From contig NC_083393.1 of NCBI RefSeq assembly GCF_030864355.1, positions 1,798,001 through 1,862,000 on the forward strand: 64,000 nucleotides of DNA. The letters are read 5' to 3'. The notes beneath the pieces are model-generated. The model had not been told where the DNA came from. It saw only the letters and a list, made by a program, of their open reading frames with translations, and ran no database searches. The stretch's first letter is position 1; every line of letters starts with the position of its first letter. A program made the translations under genes and the position numbers. Below, piece after piece: positions 21,264 through 32,265 of the stretch. The DNA is from Cutaneotrichosporon cavernicola. Taxonomy: Eukaryota > Basidiomycota > Tremellomycetes > Trichosporonales > Trichosporonaceae.

Positions 21264-22838
21264 ATGAGCACCACGATGACTGAGACTGTGCGCGCGCGCA
21301 TTGTGCGCGCCCAGGCCCGGGAGAACACGCCCGTGTCCGAGCAGGCCATGCCCACGCGCGAGACGCTGTCCCGCACACTCGATAACTCGGCCAATGGCGC
21401 CCGTCTCCCTGCGGCGCGTGCGCCTACCCTGTCTCTACGCGGGCGCCACAACGCAGCTGCTGCCCACCCGGCTCTGACTACGCCGGTTTTCGACACTGAG
21501 CTCCACGCGCTCGTGGACCAGATCGTGGCTGCTCGCACTGAAGGTGTGCTCGACGCTGCGGCGGGTGTCCACGATGAGAGCGCATTCTTTGCTGCCGACC
21601 TGTCGGCCGTGTACGAGGCGGTCGACATGTGGCGCCGCTCGCCGATGGGAGAGCGCGTGGATATCTTCTACGCGGTCAAGTGCAACCCCTCCCCGATGGT
21701 GCTGCACCTCCTCTCGCTTCTCGGCACCAACTTTGACTGCGCGAGCGCAGCGGAGATCGCCGCCGTCATGTCCCTGCCTTCGGCTCCCTCGCCTGACCGC
21801 ATCATCTTTGCCAACCCGTGCAAGCCGCCGAGCCACATTCGCGCGGCGCACAACACTGGCGTTGAAACCATGACCTTTGACAATGCCGACGAGCTGCACA
21901 AAATCAAGCGCATCCAACCGAATGCCAAGCTCGTATTGCGCATCCTCACCGATGACTCCAAGTCGCTGTGCCGTCTTGGTCTCAAGTTCGGCGCTCCCCT
22001 CGACGCCTGCCCTGGGCTCCTGAAGCTCGCGCGTCAGCTGGGCCTCAACGTCGTCGGTGTCAGCTTCCATGTCGGCTCGGGCTGCAAGGAGCCCGACCAG
22101 TTCGCGGACGCCATCTGGCGTGCGCGCAAGGTCTTCGACATGGGCAAGGAGGCTGGTTATGACTTTGAGGTCCTCGATATTGGCGGCGGTTTTGAGCGCG
22201 AGACTTTCGCGCAGATGAGCCAGGTCGTCGCGGACAACCTTAACCTCTACTTCCCAGCAGAGGAGGGCGTGCGTGTCATTGCCGAGCCCGGGCGTCTCCT
22301 CGTCTCGAGCGCGTTCACTCTGGCGACGAGCATCATTGCTCGCCGCCGCGCGCTCGAGGGTGCCACCCACACCCATGACCCTGAGGCCGGAGAGGGTGCC
22401 GACGTTATGTACTACATCAACGACGGCGTGTACGGCTCGTTCAACTGCATCTTGTTCGACCACCAGATCGTCCACCCGTACCCTCTCACTCTTGGCGGCG
22501 AGGCCGCGAACCCAGCCGCGCGTCCTGCATTCCCCCCGCCACCCAACGTCGAGCTCCCTTCCGACCTCACCGTCCAGCTCGGCTACAACCAGACTGAGCG
22601 TGCCAGTGTGTGGGGCCCGACTTGCGACTCCATCGACTGCGTGCGCCAAATCGTCCATCTCCCGCGAGGCACCGACGTTGGTGACTGGCTCGGCTGGGGC
22701 GAGATGGGTGCCTACACCCTCTGCGCAGCCAGCACTTTCAACGGTTTCGACCGATCCCCTGTCCACTGGACCACCGGTGGCACCAGCCCCAACGCACGCA
22801 AGGTGCGCGCCGTGCTTGACCAGTTTGGCGCAAAGTAG
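21264..22838 (+). CDS. SPE1: Ornithine decarboxylase
   Basis: A single exon of 524 aa. The enzyme decarboxylates ornithine to putrescine, the first step of polyamine synthesis, and works as a homodimer with pyridoxal phosphate. Motifs in order: FYAVKCNP with the PLP lysine at residue 139, ANPCKPPSHIRAA, SFHVGSGC, VLDIGGGF, the phosphate-binding EPGRLLVSSAF, NDGVYGSFNCILFDH, and WGPTCDSIDC with the catalytic cysteine at about residue 454. The C-terminal FNGF block is present. About 70 N-terminal residues precede the barrel domain, as in other fungal ODCs, and are rich in Arg, Ala and Thr; in yeast this region is involved in antizyme-driven turnover. No antizyme gene is visible nearby. The lack of introns is unusual for this window. 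Confidence 0.97.
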   Translation: MSTTMTETVRARIVRAQARENTPVSEQAMPTRETLSRTLDNSANGARLPAARAPTLSLRGRHNAAAAHPALTTPVFDTELHALVDQIVAARTEGVLDAAAGVHDESAFFAADLSAVYEAVDMWRRSPMGERVDIFYAVKCNPSPMVLHLLSLLGTNFDCASAAEIAAVMSLPSAPSPDRIIFANPCKPPSHIRAAHNTGVETMTFDNADELHKIKRIQPNAKLVLRILTDDSKSLCRLGLKFGAPLDACPGLLKLARQLGLNVVGVSFHVGSGCKEPDQFADAIWRARKVFDMGKEAGYDFEVLDIGGGFERETFAQMSQVVADNLNLYFPAEEGVRVIAEPGRLLVSSAFTLATSIIARRRALEGATHTHDPEAGEGADVMYYINDGVYGSFNCILFDHQIVHPYPLTLGGEAANPAARPAFPPPPNVELPSDLTVQLGYNQTERASVWGPTCDSIDCVRQIVHLPRGTDVGDWLGWGEMGAYTLCAASTFNGFDRSPVHWTTGGTSPNARKVRAVLDQFGAK

Positions 22839-23039
22839 ACATAGAAATGTAATATGCCAAGGATTGTGTCTTGTTGCTTGGGTGATGTGACTAGATTTGA
22901 TTCCAATTTAGAACATGCTATAGGGAACTTCATTAGAAAGCTTGGTCTTTAAATGCTCCCTACACATGGGACGAGGCCTCCACCTTGAAAGTCAATTTCT
23001 GGCCACCCAACAGAACAACTGTCCACAACTCACGCTACC

Positions 23040-24064
23040 ATGGTCAAGCGCTCCAACGTCTCCCTCCTCACAGAGGGTGCGGCATACATCCAGCGCGCAA
23101 AGAAGGCGCGTGCTGAGCAGGTCGATGAGATCAAGTTCGACGATACGGCGCGGCGGTGAGTGTGGTCGACCTTCCTCCCCCTTCCTCCGCCTGGACCACT
23201 TGAGCATCGCCTGTGGCGGAAGATTCTTTGGTAAAGCGCTCAAAGAGCTGACGGAAGGGAGTACCTCACTGGATTTTCTAAGCGGAAAAAGCAGCGTACA
23301 GAGGATCGGAGGAACCGTGCCAAGGAGCGTGATAAGGAGGCGCATAAGGAGGCGGTCCGGAAGGCGCGCAAGGACCTGCAGGAGCGCGCAGAGGAGAACG
23401 AGCGGACTGTGCGCGAAGCACTTGGATTGAGTGCCAAGAAGGGTGAGTGGTGACAATAGTACGGGGGGATGGATTGCCCAACTATACGACAGTAGCACCC
23501 GGTGTCTTCTTTGGCACAAGATCACACATGGGGGCGATTCAACTGTGAAGGTTTCAATGTAGCTGACAGACAGAGTCGGGCGACGAGGAGGAGCAAGTCG
23601 AGCCCACGACGATCGAAGCCGAGTTCAGCGATGAAGAGCAGGCTGCCACTGTGACCATCACCGAGGACTTTGACCCCTCTGCCGCGGTACGGACATACGT
23701 TGAGTCCGCGGACGAAGGTTCTGGAGATGAAGACGAGGCAAAGGCCAAAGCCAAGGCCAAGGCCACTGTACCGATCCTTCCAGCCTCTAGTCGTCGGGCA
23801 GAGCAGCGCGCCAAGCGCGAGAAGGAGCTGGCTGTCGCAAAGGCGAACAAGAAGGAGGAGAAGAAGAGCCGGAGCATGGAGACGCCTGCTGAGAAGAAGC
23901 GTGGGCGTGAGATGGATCAGCGTAAGCGACAGAAGAAGATTGACAAGGACCGCGCACGAGGCATTGAGCCTGGGCACCGGAGTAAGGCAGCTGGAGGCAA
24001 AGGGGGGAAGGGGGCCAAGGGAGCGAAGGGAGCCAAGGGGAATAAGAAGGGGGGGCGGCGATAG
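23040..24064 (+). CDS. RRP17: Ribosomal RNA-processing protein 17 / Nop25-NOL12 family
   Basis: Three exons, 23040-23155, 23258-23442 and 23574-24064, encode 263 aa. Introns are 102 and 131 nt, both ending in CTGAC-type branch regions. The family signature is clear across the first junction: IKFDDTARREYLTGFSKRK followed by a long charged helix (KKQRTEDRRNRAKERDKEA). Yeast Rrp17 is a 5'-3' exonuclease needed for maturation of 5.8S and 25S rRNA in the nucleolus; the human homologue is NOL12. The middle is acidic, and the C-terminus is a basic Gly/Lys repeat (GGKGGKGAKGAKGAKG), probably nucleolar and RNA-binding. It lies 230 bases upstream of DBP4 in the same direction, so two large-subunit assembly genes are neighbours. 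Confidence 0.9.
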
Positions 24065-24297
24065 ACTCTGTTTGTTCATTATCTGGTCATGTCACTGTGC
24101 TTTTCTCATTCTTGTCAGACTTTGTCGGCTTGCATCTAACGACATCTCACGACTCTTGTGGTCAAGGTTGTACGATGGAGCATGGTAATGTCATTAGAAA
24201 CTCATTAGGATCCGTTCCTATTCCTTGTTGTTGATCTTCTGGTGGAGGTGTAAGAATTTCCAGAACTCACCTCCACTTTCGCAACACACTCTACACC

Positions 24298-26833
24298 ATG
24301 CCGTTCATTGACGCCAAGGCATCGTCTTCCAAGCCTCGCAAGGGCAAGGGGAAGAATGTCCCCGCAAGCCGAGTCAAGACGAACCAGGCAAAGCGTAACC
24401 GCGTTAACGACGAGCTGCGCGAGCTGCAGGCCAAGATCAACGCTTTTGAACCGCCCAAGGAGATCACGTCGTTCTCCCAGCTGCCGCTCTCACAACCGAC
24501 GCAGCGTGGTCTCAAGGCATCGCACTTTGTGGAGCCGACGCCTATCCAGGCAGCGTCCATGGTTCCTGCGCTGCAGGGTCGCGACATCCTTGGCGCTGCG
24601 CGTACCGGCAGCGGCAAGACGCTCGCCTTCCTCATCCCCCTCCTGGAGCGGCTGTACCTGCAGCGCTGGGGTGCGATGGACGGTCTCGGTGCCGTTGTCA
24701 TCTCCCCGACGCGTGAGTTGGCCGTCCAGACGTTCAACGCTCTCCGTGATATTGGTCGCTTCCACATGTTCTCCGCAGGCCTCGTCATTGGCGGCAAGCC
24801 ACTCAAGGAGGAGCGGGACCGCCTGGCCCGCATGAACATCCTCATTTGCACGCCTGGACGCCTGCTCCAGCACCTCGACAGCACAGTCGGATTCGACAGC
24901 GCGAGCGTCAAGGTGCTCGTGCTGGACGAGGCGGACCGATTGCTGGACATGGGTTTCCTGCCTGCCCTCCGTGCGATCGTGCAGCACTTTTCACCGTCGG
25001 CCGTCGCGCGTGCAGACCGCCAGACACTTCTGTACTCTGCGACCCAGAGCCAAGACATTGCCAGCCTTGCCAAGCTGTCTCTTCACGATCCTCTATACAT
25101 CAACACAAACACGGATGATGAGGCAATGCCCGCCAACCTCGAGCAGTTCTACGCGGTCGTGCCGCTCGAGCGTAAACTCGACGCACTGTGGGGCTTCATC
25201 AAGAGCCACCTCAAGATGAAGGGTGTCGTGTTCGTCACGAGTGGCAAGCAGGTGCGCTTCATCTTTGAAACGTTCCGCCGCATGCACCCCGGCCTACCTC
25301 TTATGCACCTGCACGGCAAGCAGAAGCAGGCGACGCGCATGACCATCTTTCAAAAGTTCAGCTCTAGCAACAACGCCCTCATGATCTGCACGGACATTGC
25401 TGCGCGTGGTCTCGACTTCCCCGCCGTCGACTGGGTCGTGCAGCTCGACTGCCCCGACGACGTCGACAGCTACATCCACCGCGTGGGCCGAACGGCGCGG
25501 TACCAGAGCGAGGGCAAGGGCTTGTGCTTCCTCACATCGAGCGAGGAGGCCGGCATGGTCGAGCGCTGGGCCGAGAAGAAGATTGACGTCAAGCGTATCA
25601 AGATCAAGGAGAGCAAGATGACCAACCTCGCCCAGTCGATGCAGAACTTGTGTTTCAAGGACCCCGAAATCAAGTACCTCGGCCAGAGGGTGAGTGTGGT
25701 GTGCGAGCCCAGCTGATGACAGGCATTTATCTCGTACCTGCGCTCGATTCACATTCAGAAGGACAAGAGTGTATTCAATCTCTCCGAGTATTCCGCAGAA
25801 GCGTATGCTGCCAGCATGGGTCTGCCGGGTGCACCGCAGATCAAGCTCCTCGAGACGGCCAAGAAGGCCAAGGGGCGCGTTGGGGGCGAGAAGGATGAGA
25901 ATGGGCCCACGATCATCCACCAGCGTCTGGCAAGCGACAGCGAGGGAGAGAGCGGGGACGAGGGGAGTGAGAGCGAGGAGGAGAGTGGTAAGCAGGGGAG
26001 CAGCGAGGAGGAGAGTAACGCTGGATCCGACGAGGAGGGGAGCGAGGAGAGCGGCTCAGGTTCCGGAAGCGGCAGCGAGGATGACTCTGCACCTGTACGT
26101 GCCCGCTTAGTGGCGTTGTATGTCCCAGCTGACGTCCAGCGGAAGCCTGCCGCCGTGCGGACAAAGTACGACCGCATGTTCGAGCGCAAGAACCAGGGTG
26201 TGCTCACAGACCACTACTCGAAGCTGGTCGCTCACGACGACGATGACGACGACGATGTGTTCACTCTCGCACGACGGGACCACGACCTCGAGTTGGGAAG
26301 CGACGAGGAGCTCACCACCTCTGCTGATCTGTCCAAGCGCAAGCTCAAGAGCGCAACCACACGCAAGGGGCAGATCAAGGCGGGTGGCGTCCCAACCAAG
26401 CTCGTGTTCGACGAGGACGGCGAGCAACGCGACTTTTACGCACACGGCGAGGCGGCCGAGTCGGCCGCCAAGGCCGAGGAAGCGCGTATCGAGTACGTCG
26501 AAGCCGAGAACGCGCGCATGCGCGAGGCCGACGTCGTCGACCGCGAAGTGGCACGCGAGAAGCGCCGCGAGAAGAAGCGCAAGCGCAAGGAAGCCGAGCG
26601 GAAGGTAAGCTATCTCGATTGATTTGAGCTGACACCAGATGCGCGAGGAGTATATGTCTGGCGAGGACGAGGACGAGCCGATCGCGTACATCGGCTCACC
26701 GGGCGGATACGACTCCGAGGGGTCAGCAGAACGATCTCCGTCTCCAGAACCGGAGCGGCCGTCCAAGAAGCGTCGCGATGCCGCGCTCGAGGACGACGAG
26801 GAGCTTGCGCTGCGGCTCTTGCGCGGGGAATAG
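24298..26833 (+). CDS. DBP4: DEAD-box ATP-dependent RNA helicase Dbp4/Hca4
   Basis: Four exons, 24298-25689, 25723-26094, 26140-26604 and 26639-26833, encode 807 aa. Introns are 33, 45 and 34 nt; the 45-nt one is in frame and was recognised by GTACGT and CTGACGTCCAG. The protein releases U14 snoRNA from pre-rRNA during small-subunit assembly. Helicase motifs: Q motif before residue 90, ARTGSGKT at 101-108, PTRELAV, TPGRLLQH, DEAD at about 211, SAT at about 247, RGLDFPAVDWV and HRVGRTAR at about 395. The Dbp4-specific block AFISYLRSIHIQKDKSVF follows the first intron. The C-terminal 250 residues are acidic and charged (Ser/Glu repeats, DDDDDDD, then a KKRKRKE helix), typical of this orthologue. 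Confidence in orthology is high. Confidence 0.95.
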
Positions 26834-27348
26834 AGGGTGTACACTTCGGGACGCGTTCAGATGCATCTGTATATCTAGATGGCCTCTGAGTTCTTTCGCC
26901 GCCGTCGCCGAGGTCAAATAAACATCTAACCCACTTGGCATTCCGCGCTTGTCAGCTTTTGTAGTCACCTCTCGAAATAGCTTTGAATTTCCAGTTACCG
27001 CCCCTTACCCCGGGATCTTCCTTGGAGATAGTCAAATGGTCTCGGATTCTATGCGGCGCCATGGGGCTCTATAGCGGGAATGGACTCGATCAGCCGCGAG
27101 GTCAGATGCGTCGACGCCAAAAGGTCAGATCATTTCGGTTCGAGGGGCCAAAAGGTCAGATAAGCACTGAAAAGGTCAAATCGGGGGGTTCAGGAACACT
27201 CGCTTAACAATGCCGGTTTCGGTCGTCTCGCGTCATCCAACTTGTAACTCCGGCCCTCCACCACCTGGCCTGGTGGGCTATGTAGACATGACTTTGGTCG
27301 ACGCAAGCGCGTATTTTGCAACCTCTCCATCTCCCAGTAGTGTATAAA
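26834..27348 (+). promoter_or_regulatory. Upstream region of SSADH gene with repeated GGTCARAT boxes
   Basis: GGTCAGAT occurs at 27100-27107, 27123-27130 and 27154-27161, and GGTCAAAT at 27174-27181 and 26912-26919; AGTCAAAT lies at 27030-27037. All are on the plus strand, and four fall within 82 bases, 170-250 bases before the start codon. No known factor is assigned. Confidence 0.5.
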
Positions 27349-29134
27349 ATGCGCTCGCTCGTCCCCGTCGCCCGCATCGCCCCCTGCATCCGAGCTCCTT
27401 CTGTGAGCATCCCCATCCGCACTCTCCGAACTCTCAGCACCCGGTCTCTCTCTCCCGCTCTTCGTGCCCCAATCGCAGCAATGACTGTCGATGCTAAGCG
27501 CTATGTCTCGCACCAGCCTAATGTGACAGCCGAGAACCCAGTGAGTACCAAGAAAAGCGACAAAAACCACCTGGCTCTCACCGTGCCAGACTGCCGTGCC
27601 AGGCTCGGCCTCGGTGAACCCCGACCGAATGACGTCTCTGGCCTCCTGCTGATACCAGTTCGGCCTCGATGACCCGACCCTCGTCGTGCCGTACGGCATC
27701 GTGGGTGGCAAGCTGGTCGATTCGTCGGACGGCGGGCGCTTCGACGTCCGCGACCCCGCGACCGGCAACGTGATCGGCACGATGCCGGACATGACTGCGG
27801 CCGACGCTGCCGAGGCTGTCCGTGTCGCCGACGAGACCTTCAAGACGTGGCGCAACAGCAACATTCTCGAGCGCCAGAAGATCTTGCTCCGCCTCAACGA
27901 CCTGTTCATCCAGCACGCCAACGACATTGCTCGTCTGATTGTTTGGGAGAACGGCAAGAGCTGGACCGACGCTTACGGCGAGGTTCTGTACTCTGCCTCC
28001 TTCTGCGCGTGGTTTGCCGGCGAATGTGTTCGCCAGCGCGGAGACGTGCTCGCCTCGGCTATTCCCGGCCAGCGCAACCTGGTCATCAAGCAGCCTATTG
28101 GTGTGTGCGCCCTCCTCGTGCCGTGGAACTTCCCAGCTGGTATGATCACGCGCAAGGCCGCGCCGGTCATTGCCACGGGATGCACCGCTGTCGTCAAGGC
28201 CGACCCTAACACGCCTTTCACAAACCAGGCGATCATGGAGCTCATGCGCCGTGCCGGCGTCCCCGACGGTGTCATCAACTCGATCACGACCGACAAGAAC
28301 CTCCAGGAGGTGGGCAAGGAGCTTACCACCAACCGCCTCATCAAGAAGGTTAGCTTTACAGGTTCGACGCGCGTCGGCAAGATTCTCGCTGCCCAGGCAG
28401 CCGGTACGCTCAAGAAGCTCTCTCTGGAGCTTGGCGGAAACGCGCCCCTCATCGTCTTTGACGACGCCGACATTCCCACGGCCGTGGCGGGGACTATTGC
28501 ATCCAAGTTCCGCGGATCAGGCCAGACCTGCGTATGTGCCAACCGCATCTACGTCCACGAGGACGTTTACGACGAGTTTGCCAAGCAGCTCGCGGACAAG
28601 GTGAACAATTTCAAGGTCGGGCCGGGGTTCGACGACGGCGTCACCCACGGTCCGCTCATCAACGCAGCGGCTGCAGACAAGTGGCAGCACCACGTCGATA
28701 CGCTTGTCAAGTCTGGCGGTCGGATTGTTGCCGGCGGAAAGCGAGAGGGTAACGCCGTCCAGCCGACAGTTATCGTCGACGTGCCGACCGAGTGCATCCT
28801 CGACGAGGAGGAGACGTTCTCTCCCCTGGCAGGCCTGATCAAGTTCCGGGACGAGGCGCACGTCATCGAGATGGCCAACCGTGCCGATGTCGGTCTGGCT
28901 GGCTACTTCTTCTCTCGTGACGCGGACCGTATTTTCCGCGTCGCAGACGCACTGGAAGTCGGTATGGTCGGTGCCAACACTGGAGCCATCTCACAGGCAT
29001 TCATTCCCTTTGGAGGCGTAAAGGAGTCGGGGTACGGCAAAGAGGGAGGGTATGAGGGCACGGACGAGTTCCTGAACAAGAAGCTCGTGGCGATCGGCAA
29101 GAACATTGGCTCGCCCGCGACCGTGTGGGGTTAA
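27349..29134 (+). CDS. UGA2: Succinate-semialdehyde dehydrogenase, mitochondrial-type
   Basis: Two exons, 27349-27540 and 27659-29134, encode 555 aa; the 118-nt intron has GTGAGT and CTGATACCAG. It oxidises succinate semialdehyde to succinate, the last step of the GABA shunt. Aldehyde dehydrogenase landmarks: PWNFPAGMITRKAAPVIATG (NAD(P) site start), FTGSTRVGK, LELGGNAP with general-base Glu at about 319, GQTCVCANR with the catalytic Cys at about 352 and a second Cys two residues on as in SSADH, and FGGVKESGYGKEGG near the end. The first 60 residues are rich in Arg, Ser and Ala without acidic residues (MRSLVPVARIAPCIRAPSVS), a good mitochondrial presequence; the yeast enzyme lacks one. An internal ATG at 27481 could give a cytosolic form. 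Confidence 0.93.
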
Positions 29135-29958
29135 GACGTCGACTTGGAGACTTGGATCTGTCAGATGTATTGTACTCTTATGCATGGCTTGGATAATGAT
29201 AATGCTCGATGCTCATACCAATCTCCTCGGTCATGCCTCACAGGCGCTAGGTGCGCTCGGGATCAAGCGAGTACGGCGCGACGACCGTGTGCTAGGACAT
29301 CTCTTGCCGGGGCTCGGTCCCGTCTCCTTAGCATCTGGGCAGCCCGGCAATCGACAAGATACGTCCCGTTAACCACTTTGAGCCGAGGATCGAACGCGGC
29401 AACAAGGGTCGTACCGCTGACATATCGACCTGAGTAGGGTTGGTCTGTTTGCCGAATAGCTGTAATCTTGGGCACCTTGTGGCCGAGCGCAACGACATTG
29501 AGTTGAAATGACTATAGTTCATAGAGGGGTTATGCATCTCATGACTGACAGTTGTGGGCCCAGAGTGACGAGTGCTCTGTTGACAGTGGGAGCATTTTCT
29601 GTCCCACTGCAAGCTGCTGACATTACCAGACTAATGGAATAATCCTCGCATCCTGCGCCCAGCAAGTCCAGCCCGTCCAGCGCCACACTCGGCGCCGCCG
29701 TTCTGGTGGGTGACTACCAGGTGTTTGTTGATTTCCATCAGATTAATCCATTGTGGTCACTGTAGCCCATGATTGATCATGGTGTATTGCTTACAAGGCG
29801 AGCCGATAGCGTCCATTGTGGTTTGCACAGCGTACCATGCACCATGAACCATGTATACACCCACTCGTCTCGCACCATGCATCTCCTCCGCCGTTTGTCT
29901 AGGTGGTATATCTCGCGCACTCACGTCCGAGAGGAGAATATTCCCCACCATCTTCACA
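29135..29958. other. Intergenic region
   Basis: About 820 bases following the SSADH gene. Only short unsupported frames are seen. The last 150 bases contain the upstream region of a small proline-rich gene. Confidence 0.5.
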
Positions 29959-30230
29959 ATGCCCGGCACGTACAGCCACCACCCCCAGAGCGTGAGTCTG
30001 GGTCTTGTCATCTCCGAGTTGTCTGCCCAGTTGAGAGCTCGTCCACCCCTTCCCCCCTCAAATTACCCTCCTTGTGGAATCTCAGCTCACCTCAGCGCTT
30101 CCGTTACTTTGACCAGTACGGTCGTCCCTGCCCGAGCCCTCAGCCTGAGCCCGAGCCCGCTCCGCCTGCCCCCGCGTCGACTATGGACATTGTCCGCCGC
30201 ATGTGGGCGTTCCTGTGCGGCAAGAAGTAA
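29959..30230 (+). CDS. Small proline-rich protein of about 55 aa
   Basis: A two-exon model, 29959-29991 and 30096-30230, with a 104-nt intron (GTGAGT donor, CACCTCAG acceptor). It reads MPGTYSHHPQS joined to RFRYFDQYGRPC, then a run of Pro and Glu, then a terminal amphipathic helix (MDIVRRMWAFLCGKK). The good splice sites, the frame agreement and the GC-rich third positions favour a real gene, but it is short and I recognise no family. A role cannot be given. Confidence 0.45.
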
Positions 30231-30771
30231 TCAGTGATATCAGTCACAGAAGATCGAAGCGTCATGGGATGAAATAGCAGTGGTAGAAGATCGAAGAGAT
30301 GTAGTGAGATGAGACAGTAGTGTTAGAAGACCAGAGGGTTGTAATGGGATGGGATATCAGAGTTAGGGCGCGGAAGCGTTGGCGTGAGAAACCAGCAGTG
30401 ATCTCACCAGCTGAGAGGGCGCGACGCGTTTCATCAGCTCGAACTTTTACATACCGACGTCAGCAGGTCGACGTCAAAGTCGTCCGCAGGTCGGCATAAG
30501 TCGTCGGGCGTGGGGACATCATCAGCTCGATCACGCTCAATCACGCCCTGGACGCTGCGCGCCACTGCGCCGCGGCTTGCATACCTCGACTGCGATCGGC
30601 ACCCTCACTGCCACGTCGCCGGTCCCTTGACTCCTGCTTATCAATGTGTTTGTACTCTTGCATAGTAGTACAGTCATGAGAGGCGAAAAGCCGATGCAGA
30701 TCAAACAAGCTGTGGTGGGTCATCGTGTATGAAGATGGGGTTGACGCGGTACTCGCCCTAGCATCGTGCGT
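30231..30771. other. Intergenic region with degenerate tandem repeat
   Basis: About 540 bases between the small gene and the 3' end of the aspartic protease. At 30248-30362 three diverged copies of a roughly 38-bp unit begin AGAAGATCG, AGAAGATCG and AGAAGACCA. No coding sequence is supported. Confidence 0.5.
30248..30362. repeat. Degenerate ~38-bp tandem repeat, three copies
   Basis: Units start at about 30248, 30285 and 30325 and share AGAAGA near the start and GGGATG or GAGATG followed by CAGTRGT-like sequence near the end. The spacing is 37 and 40 bases. Confidence 0.5.
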
Positions 30772-32265
30772 TTAGAAGAGCGCCGCCGCCAACACGGACA
30801 CGCCGACCAGTAGCGCAGGCATGCCGAGTGCCCGCGCCGAACTGGGGATGATGGCACCACCGCTGCCCGTAGACCCCGTGCTGTTGCCGCTGGAGCCGCC
30901 AGTCATGATGGACTGCGAGTCGGCGCCGCCGTTCTGGACGCCGTTGGCGAGAACGGCAAAGCCGATTCCAGGCGGGTCGTAGCGGAAAGTCGAGTAGACG
31001 TTCTTCAGGAACGTCGCGCCCACGATCCACGAGATGGGCGATTTAGACGAGAGCTGGATCGCAAACACGGCGCCGATGCAGTAGCGCCCGCTGCTCGACG
31101 TGGCGCCGAGATTGAAGTCCTCGTCCGAGATGTAGTAGCTCTTGCCGCCAAACTGGAAGGCCATCTGGATCGTCGTTGAGCACGGGTACTGGTAGTATCC
31201 CTGCATTCCCTGGCTGGCCAACGACTGCGAACCGGGAATAGCAGCGTAAATGTCGCGGACGACAGACGTCGGCGCGCCGATGAGCGTCGTACCAGTGTCA
31301 ATCGCGGCGTTGGCACTTGAGCTCTGGTACGCTACCTGCTTGCCGCTGATGGCAATGGCCTGAATAGGGATGCGCCAGTAGTCCTCTTCGGTGGGGCCAA
31401 TGTTGATATAGTTGATGTCGCCCTGGTAAAGAGACGTGTTGACGCCGCCGAACATGATCTCACCACCGTTCTGCTCGGTGTCCGACACGCGTTTCTGGCC
31501 GCGGTAGCGCGCCATGAAGACACCAAACTGGGGATTCTTCCAGGTATTCTGGGCGAGGTTCTGCCACCATGGCAGTGCTCCCGAGTTCGCAATTGTCTGA
31601 AACGCGAGGCCCATGAGGCCGGAGAGAGGGGGGTCGATGAGCTGGCCGCTAGACGACGAGCCGACGCCGGAAGACTGCGTTTGCTCGACGAGACCAAAGC
31701 CCTGGTTCTGGACGGTGAAGCCCGCGCAAGTGACGGTATCGACGCCAATCTCGCCGGCGACGTCACCCGATCCGTACGACACCTGGAACGGGCGTTGAGG
31801 TAGCTGGAGACTAGACGAGGCGCTAGGCACAAACTTGTCCATGCCCTGGCACTGTGTGCACTGCTCAGACACGAGCCAGAGGTCCGACGAGCCAGTGTCC
31901 ATGATGGCGTAGAAGTCCTGGGGCGGTGTGCCGACAGAGACAGTGCCTGCATAGCTGGCGTCGACATTGACGTTGATCATGTTCATACGCTGGCCATCGG
32001 CTGTGCCTGCGCGCTTCTGGAGCGCCCGCTTCGTCTGTTCCAAATAATCGGCTTCGCGCTTGTCAAGGTGTGCACCGTACTTTTGACGTAAGTTGGCCGC
32101 CTCATGTTGCATCCACCCCATGCGGACGTCGGCGTCGTCCGAGTGCTGTCGTGTTGCAAACGACGTGAGAGGCATGTTGAAAGTCCCGCGCTCCTCGACG
32201 TCGACGGGAGATGCGACGACGGCCGTCGCAGCCAGTAGTGCAAACGCTGCTGCGCAAGTGATCAT
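30772..32265 (-). CDS. Secreted or GPI-anchored pepsin-like aspartic protease
   Basis: A single exon of 497 aa. The start at 32265 is chosen because it begins a clear signal peptide (MITCAAAFALLAATAVVAS); the open frame continues upstream but without an ATG. A propeptide follows and ends at a dibasic site (ALQKR, residues 81-85). The mature peptidase A1 domain has both catalytic motifs: IMDTGSSDLW with Asp at 123, and AAIDTGTT with Asp at about 322. The flap tyrosine region VSYGSG is present. The C-terminus is Gly/Ser/Thr-rich (GGSSGNSTGSTGSGG) and ends in a hydrophobic segment, the pattern of a GPI-attachment signal, so the enzyme is probably held at the plasma membrane or wall, like yapsins. 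Substrate is not known. Confidence 0.92.
   Translation of the reverse strand: MITCAAAFALLAATAVVASPVDVEERGTFNMPLTSFATRQHSDDADVRMGWMQHEAANLRQKYGAHLDKREADYLEQTKRALQKRAGTADGQRMNMINVNVDASYAGTVSVGTPPQDFYAIMDTGSSDLWLVSEQCTQCQGMDKFVPSASSSLQLPQRPFQVSYGSGDVAGEIGVDTVTCAGFTVQNQGFGLVEQTQSSGVGSSSSGQLIDPPLSGLMGLAFQTIANSGALPWWQNLAQNTWKNPQFGVFMARYRGQKRVSDTEQNGGEIMFGGVNTSLYQGDINYINIGPTEEDYWRIPIQAIAISGKQVAYQSSSANAAIDTGTTLIGAPTSVVRDIYAAIPGSQSLASQGMQGYYQYPCSTTIQMAFQFGGKSYYISDEDFNLGATSSSGRYCIGAVFAIQLSSKSPISWIVGATFLKNVYSTFRYDPPGIGFAVLANGVQNGGADSQSIMTGGSSGNSTGSTGSGGAIIPSSARALGMPALLVGVSVLAAALF

Noticed and set aside
21435..22766. 443-codon minus-strand frame opposite ornithine decarboxylase
   Set aside because: Antisense shadow; composition is that of reversed GC3-rich codons and has no domain.
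27342..27347. TATAAA just before the SSADH start as its TATA box
   Set aside because: It lies only 2-7 bases before the ATG, too close to act as a core promoter for that start.
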